This document shows, piece after piece, positions 16,721-20,135 of a DNA stretch of 20,135 bases (position 1 is the stretch's first letter; each line of letters opens with the position of its first letter). The DNA lies in the IMG/VR virus record IMGVR_UViG_3300037635_001538, positions 1 through 20,135 of that record; one strand, given 5' to 3'. The notes under the pieces were generated by a model. The model was not told the DNA's origin. It made no database searches and saw only the letters and a list, made by a program, of their open reading frames with translations. A program made the translations under genes and the position numbers. This stretch comes from a virus.

Positions 16721-17908
16721 TTAAAATTTATTAGAATCTTTATTAGTTACTATCTTATTAGAATGTACAAATACTTTGTCTGATTTTATTTTTGATGGTC
16801 CGCTATCCTTTAAAAATCCTCTTAGAGATTTAACTCTAGATTTTAAACTCATACTAGCAGATTTCATTATAGGTACTACATTACCGGGAGCAGCTAGTTT
16901 ATCAAAGCTATTACCAAGTCTATTAAGTTCGTCTAATAGTTGAGATAAGAAGTCATCTAGTTGATGACCTAGAACTACTGGTTCTGGTGTACCTTGATTT
17001 GTATCAGCAATCATTGAATTATCTCCAAGGTATATCTTTTTAGCATCTAAACTTATATAATCTTCTCCATCTATGTTAACATCTCTACTTGTAACAGTAA
17101 AGCTTTCTTTAGCAGAAAAAAAGATATCTTCTTCTTTAGTATTGAAAACTAACCTACCTGAGTTAAGTATTATTTGATTTCCTTTATACTTATCTGTATG
17201 TATAGTTTTAACAACGTTAGAATTAAGCTTAGTATTTGACTGCTTAAGTGGAACTAAATGATCCGATACTATATAGATACTTGATTTATCTTTATTTATA
17301 TCTTCTGATACAGGTAAAAGAGAATCTTCTTTACTTTCTCTACCGTTATTTATTATTATGTAAGGTTTACCGGTATTAGTGTTATCTGCAATATTACTTT
17401 TATTACCACTGTAGCCTCCTAATCTTATTGAGTTACCTGTTCTACCGTCAATGAGTGTATCGCCAGGATTAGGGTAAAGCTGATTAATTTTAAGTTCATC
17501 TATATTTTCTCCTAGATTCGTTTCTACTACTTCATCTGAATCTCCTATTGGTAAAGAGTTATGGTTTACAGCATTCCATCCTGATACTACTCTACCATAG
17601 TATGTTTTATATTCACTATCACTTCTATCTTCATCATCTCTAGGTCCTCCTATGATTTCTACTATCTCTCCTTTTAATGGTAGAGTTAAATTGGTAGAAT
17701 CGTAAGGGTACGCCATAAAAAGGTTAGATGGGTCTTCAGAAAAACTATCTGCATCAAATATATTGTACCTTATTACTCCTACAGTTTTATGAATACTATA
17801 GTCGGGGTGTTGTTCATCTAGTACAATATCATATACTCTACCTAACTTAACGCTAACGTTAGGAGAAAAATTAGTCTGTGATTTTTGTCTATGTATGCTA
17901 AAGTACAT
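16721..17908 (-). CDS. Baseplate hub / spike protein, gp5/V-like, without a lysozyme domain
   Basis: This 395-aa protein looks like the central spike of the contractile tail. Residues about 20-115 resemble the N-terminal OB-fold of gp5/VgrG/gpV proteins (VKLGRVYDIVLD, LTLPLKGEIVEIIGGPR, YYGRVVSGWNAV). Residues 150-190 contain DGRTGNSIRLGG and GKPYIIINNG, which are common in T4-like marine spike proteins. Residues 240-300 are a run of short strands (IILNSGRLVFN, DIFFSAKESFTVTS, DYISLDAKKIYLG) of the kind that builds the spike's beta-prism or helix. After these, EPVVLGHQLDDFLSQLLDEL (309-328) matches the gpV-type end. T4 gp5 carries a lysozyme domain between these parts; none is seen here. The ATG overlaps the preceding stop by 11 nt. 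Confidence 0.85.
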   Translation of the reverse strand: MYFSIHRQKSQTNFSPNVSVKLGRVYDIVLDEQHPDYSIHKTVGVIRYNIFDADSFSEDPSNLFMAYPYDSTNLTLPLKGEIVEIIGGPRDDEDRSDSEYKTYYGRVVSGWNAVNHNSLPIGDSDEVVETNLGENIDELKINQLYPNPGDTLIDGRTGNSIRLGGYSGNKSNIADNTNTGKPYIIINNGRESKEDSLLPVSEDINKDKSSIYIVSDHLVPLKQSNTKLNSNVVKTIHTDKYKGNQIILNSGRLVFNTKEEDIFFSAKESFTVTSRDVNIDGEDYISLDAKKIYLGDNSMIADTNQGTPEPVVLGHQLDDFLSQLLDELNRLGNSFDKLAAPGNVVPIMKSASMSLKSRVKSLRGFLKDSGPSKIKSDKVFVHSNKIVTNKDSNKF

Positions 17909-18272
17909 CTTTGTCTTCTTCTTCTGGTGTTTCTACTTCTTCTACTTCTTGATCTAAAGCTTCCTGTTCTTCTAACAAGTCTTGTAAATCAGAGAAATCA
18001 AACTCTCCATCGTCTCCTTTAGCTTGCGCTGTTTCTATACGTTGAATTACTGTGGCTAACTTAATCAAATGCTCATCATTTCTTACTCCTATCTCCATAT
18101 ATTCTTTTATCATAGGAACAATAAGAGTAGCATCTCCTATATTCTCTATAAGAGGTTTAAGTTCTCCAATTAAACCTTTAACCTGGCCTTTTGTTTCTTT
18201 TGAGTTGTCGTAGATTTCACCGAAGAGGTCAGATAGTGTTTTACCTTTAAAAATTTCTTTATCTAAGCTCAT
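17898..18272 (-). CDS. Acidic hypothetical protein between late sigma factor and baseplate genes
   Basis: This 124-aa protein is helical. Residues 10-60 (KTLSDLFGEIYDNSKETKGQ, then VKGLIGELKPLIENIGDATL) and 62-85 look like two or three helices. The last third is very acidic (FDFSDLQDLLEEQEALDQEV followed by EEVETPEEEDKDVL). I do not recognise the family. It lies 30 nt after the gp55-like sigma gene and overlaps the spike gene by 11 nt. T4 pairs gp55 with the small co-activator gp33, which tethers RNA polymerase to the sliding clamp; a similar role is conceivable from size, acidity and position but is not shown by sequence. A tail assembly chaperone is another option. Confidence 0.75.
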   Translation of the reverse strand: MSLDKEIFKGKTLSDLFGEIYDNSKETKGQVKGLIGELKPLIENIGDATLIVPMIKEYMEIGVRNDEHLIKLATVIQRIETAQAKGDDGEFDFSDLQDLLEEQEALDQEVEEVETPEEEDKDVL

Positions 18273-18302
18273 AGTATTTTATAATAAATATCACTGAGGA
18301 TA

Positions 18303-19004
18303 CTATTGAGCCTTAGTTAAGTAACCTAAGTCGTAAAGTTGCTGGTATTTAGCTTTGAAGTCTTCTTTGAGAACAGTGACCACTTTTGTTAATTTAGGTG
18401 TATCGCAATCAGTCATCTCTCTTATGTAAATGTAAAGAGCTTTCTTTTTAAATATATCTAAATCGTTTCTAGTTTTAAATATAGTCAATACGGCATCTGC
18501 TATCTTTTTATCTTCATTTTTAATAAACATTTCGTCTAAATCTTCATAACATTCAGACACCCATTCGTCTATAAACTTAGAAAGTGTTTTTGCAGATGGA
18601 GAATGCATTCCAGGTTCATCATCATAGGATTCTTCTATATCTTGAAAGTTTCCTATCTTCTTTAGCTTCTTATAATTCTTATTGTTGTAGTTAATAAGCC
18701 ATCTCTTGACTATAGTACCGAAATATGAATAAGCTTTTGCACCATTAGTAGGATCAAACTTCATAATCTTCTCTTCTAGTAAGACAGACACTAGTTCGTG
18801 CTTTAAATCCTCTATTTTATCAACATCTGTGTAGTAAAACTTAAATGTATGTATGATATTTTCGGATAACTTGTAAAAAGGTAGGTAGATATGATCTGTG
18901 AATATTTTATTTCTGTATTCCTGATCAGTAGATTCGTTATACTTTACTATATACTCTTCTGTTTCTTTTGTAAAGTAATTAGCTTTCGCTCGTTTCCTTG
19001 CCAT
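18303..19004 (-). CDS. 55: Late-transcription RNA polymerase sigma factor, T4 gp55-like
   Basis: This 233-aa protein would direct host RNA polymerase to phage late promoters. The sigma region 2 core is clear at residues 62-110: DKIEDLKHELVSVLLEEKIM, KFDPTNGAKAYSYFGTIVKR and WLINYNNKN. The FDPxxGxxxYSYFGTIVKRW pattern is characteristic of gp55-type sigma factors in T4-like phages. Residues 178-220 are helical (RNDLDIFKKKALYIYIREMT) and may form the reduced downstream domain. T4 gp55 is 185 aa, so this is somewhat longer. The ATG lies inside the end of the membrane protein gene, a 26-nt overlap in a different frame. The next Met is residue 81, inside the core, so this start is likely right. TATAAATA boxes upstream of the cluster fit this factor. 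Confidence 0.9.
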   Translation of the reverse strand: MARKRAKANYFTKETEEYIVKYNESTDQEYRNKIFTDHIYLPFYKLSENIIHTFKFYYTDVDKIEDLKHELVSVLLEEKIMKFDPTNGAKAYSYFGTIVKRWLINYNNKNYKKLKKIGNFQDIEESYDDEPGMHSPSAKTLSKFIDEWVSECYEDLDEMFIKNEDKKIADAVLTIFKTRNDLDIFKKKALYIYIREMTDCDTPKLTKVVTVLKEDFKAKYQQLYDLGYLTKAQ

Positions 19005-19299
19005 AATTTTGGGGGAGCATATAATCGTTTAGTTGCTCCTGAACTTCTTTCATTTGGTTAAAAAATTCACCAACTTCATCATCTGACTGAAAGACCCCCT
19101 TGTCATCGAGATTTTGTAAGTGTTGCTTTGATTCTCCTATGATATTTGAGATATTCTGAAGATATTTTACTTGATCTTGTGTAACATCTTCGTATTGCTC
19201 TGTTTTTACCAGTAGGTTTCTTATAATGTATGAACTAATAAGCAGTAAAGCAACTAAGATACCGATTATTATGTAAAAAAGTGTAGGATTTATTGTCAT
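18979..19299 (-). CDS. Small single-pass membrane protein with coiled-coil tail
   Basis: This 106-aa protein has one clear transmembrane helix at residues 7-31 (LFYIIIGILVALLLISSYII, with flanking RN and K). A charged, probably coiled-coil region follows (about 33-95: YEDVTQDQVKYLQNISNIIG, then VGEFFNQMKEVQEQLNDYML). The short, weakly polar N-terminus before the helix and the Arg/Lys after it place the tail on the cytoplasmic side by the positive-inside rule. No cleavage site or lipobox is seen. Its function is unknown. A holin usually has a shorter polar tail, so I do not call it one. It begins directly after the stop of the HD gene (TAGATG) and its end overlaps the sigma gene by 26 nt. Confidence 0.8.
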   Translation of the reverse strand: MTINPTLFYIIIGILVALLLISSYIIRNLLVKTEQYEDVTQDQVKYLQNISNIIGESKQHLQNLDDKGVFQSDDEVGEFFNQMKEVQEQLNDYMLPQNYGKETSES

Positions 19300-20034
19300 C
19301 TATAGATTTTTAAGCATATTTGTTAGTCCAGGTGAAGAATTTACTCTTTTTCCTGTGGTTGACTTGGTTTTTTGTACTTTGGACACTGCTCCACCGGTAG
19401 ATTGTAACCAAATATCGTATTCTACCTTGGAAGCCATAAAGTCTGCCATGTGAAGTACGTATACTATGTTAGTTTTCATCCTAGAGTTAGGATTATGGCT
19501 GTAGAAGTACGCTTCATTAGCTTTGTCAAACACACCATCATGTAGTCTGATGCCTAAAAACTCGTTATGGCTTACTTTTATATCGAATTTCTGTAAAATA
19601 TATAGTGATCTGTCCGGAATAAGCATAAAAGGTAGGTCTGAGTTAAAAGTATACATCTCATGTAACTTATCTTGCCTCCATTTATCAGTCTGAGGTATAT
19701 AGTTATGTGTATCACCATCACCTAGTTTACCTAAGTCATGGAATATAGCAGCAAATACTAGCTCTTCATCAGTGAAGTCAATAGTACCACCCATTTCTTC
19801 ATATAATCTCTTAGATTTAATAGCATACTCTACTACTCTGTTAACATGATCAACGTATCCACCGGGAATAGCATTGTGATGCCATGTTTTAGAACTAGCA
19901 GGTGCCATAATATACGTTTCACCTATGTGTTCTATTAGTTCTTTCACCTTATCCTTCCTATCACCTATGTAAGTATCTACTATCTTAAGGTGTTTTTCAT
20001 AGTTTGAATGGATTTTTTCCGCTGTCAATGTCAT
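19300..20034 (-). CDS. HD-domain metal-dependent phosphohydrolase
   Basis: This 244-aa protein belongs to the HD superfamily, which hydrolyses phosphoester bonds in nucleotides or nucleic acids. The metal ligands are visible in order: H63 in GGYVDHVNRVV, the HD pair H99-D100 in FAAIFHDLGKLGD, and D198 in VLHMADFMAS. WHHNAIPGGY (51-60) just before the first ligand, and its GG-x-x-x-H spacing, resemble the HD domain of YhaM-type 3'-5' exoribonucleases and TraI-like helicase relaxases, so a nucleic-acid substrate is plausible. A dNTPase or cyclic-nucleotide phosphodiesterase role is not excluded. RLHDG at 163-167 adds another potential ligand. The last 35 residues are basic and Ser/Thr-rich. It is the first gene after the AT-rich leader and likely heads this operon segment. 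Confidence 0.88.
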   Translation of the reverse strand: MTLTAEKIHSNYEKHLKIVDTYIGDRKDKVKELIEHIGETYIMAPASSKTWHHNAIPGGYVDHVNRVVEYAIKSKRLYEEMGGTIDFTDEELVFAAIFHDLGKLGDGDTHNYIPQTDKWRQDKLHEMYTFNSDLPFMLIPDRSLYILQKFDIKVSHNEFLGIRLHDGVFDKANEAYFYSHNPNSRMKTNIVYVLHMADFMASKVEYDIWLQSTGGAVSKVQKTKSTTGKRVNSSPGLTNMLKNL

Positions 20035-20135
20035 ATTAGATTAATTTCTATTATTATTATAATTATTTATATTATACTATATATATTTATATATCTATAT
20101 ATTATTTATTATTAATATCTTTAATATATAATTAA
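20035..20135. other. Extremely AT-rich intergenic leader (95% A+T)
   Basis: Only five of these 101 bases are G or C. No open frame or hairpin with GC pairs is visible. It is the only apparently non-coding stretch over 50 nt in the window and continues past the edge. It may hold the promoter region for the minus-strand cluster or a DNA-unwinding element. Confidence 0.8.
20064..20091 (-). promoter_or_regulatory. Two TATAAATA late-promoter-like boxes
   Basis: On the minus strand, TATAAATA occurs at 20071-20064 and 20091-20084, 20 bp apart start to start, upstream of the HD gene ATG at 20034. TATAAATA is the T4 late -10 consensus recognised by gp55, and a gp55-like gene is encoded just downstream. 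The first box is 30 nt from the ATG, giving room for a short leader. The surrounding sequence is so AT-rich that chance matches are likely, so confidence is low. Confidence 0.35.

Noticed and set aside
18979-19299. Holin or spanin identity for the 106-aa membrane protein
   Set aside because: It has one N-terminal helix with a long coiled-coil tail, no lipobox, no second helix and no neighbouring endolysin. Membrane topology alone is not enough.

Overview
The window looks like part of the genome of a tailed phage with a contractile (myovirus) tail, probably a marine member of the T4-like superfamily. It is AT-rich. Every credible gene lies on the minus strand, and the genes are packed end to end with gaps of 0-46 nt and several 1-26 nt overlaps. 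The phage call rests on a gp55-like late sigma factor, gp25- and gp6/J-like baseplate wedge proteins, a gp5/V-like spike or hub, a P2 gpI-like segment, and large Ser/Thr/Gly-rich virion proteins. None of the 19 gene starts has a Shine-Dalgarno-like sequence, and 12 have A at -3. This fits a Bacteroidetes host, with cyanobacteria or another low-SD host as alternatives; the host is an inference.

In transcription order (high to low coordinates), the window opens with about 100 bp that is 95% A+T and holds two TATAAATA late-promoter-like boxes. Next come an HD-domain phosphohydrolase, a small single-pass membrane protein, the gp55-like sigma factor and an acidic 124-aa protein. These look like regulatory or metabolic genes just ahead of the virion genes.

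The baseplate block follows: gp5/V-like spike, a 271-aa helical protein, a 144-aa protein with a helical N-terminus, gp25 (W), gp6 (J), a 373-aa beta-rich protein resembling DNRLRE/CBM96 domains, a 209-aa coiled-coil protein, and a 1020-aa protein with a gpI-like segment. The V-W-J-I order of P2-type contractile tails is kept, with extra genes inserted.

The most striking region is 4098-8873. A 1421-aa fibre/adhesin-like protein carries three near-identical four-cysteine domains, a fourth related domain, and about 790 bp of tandem repeats encoding PSNTP tracts with a regular 18-residue (54-bp) period. The same type of linker, followed by a diverged copy of the domain, ends the upstream 1020-aa baseplate protein. 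This suggests a modular, recombination-prone display system on the tail.

The left end holds three smaller virion-type proteins (two are paralogues), a GIY-YIG endonuclease, a 98-aa protein whose N-terminus resembles a T4 capsid-targeting peptide, and a gene cut off by the window edge. I saw no tRNA, rRNA, CRISPR array, insertion sequence or clear hairpin terminator.
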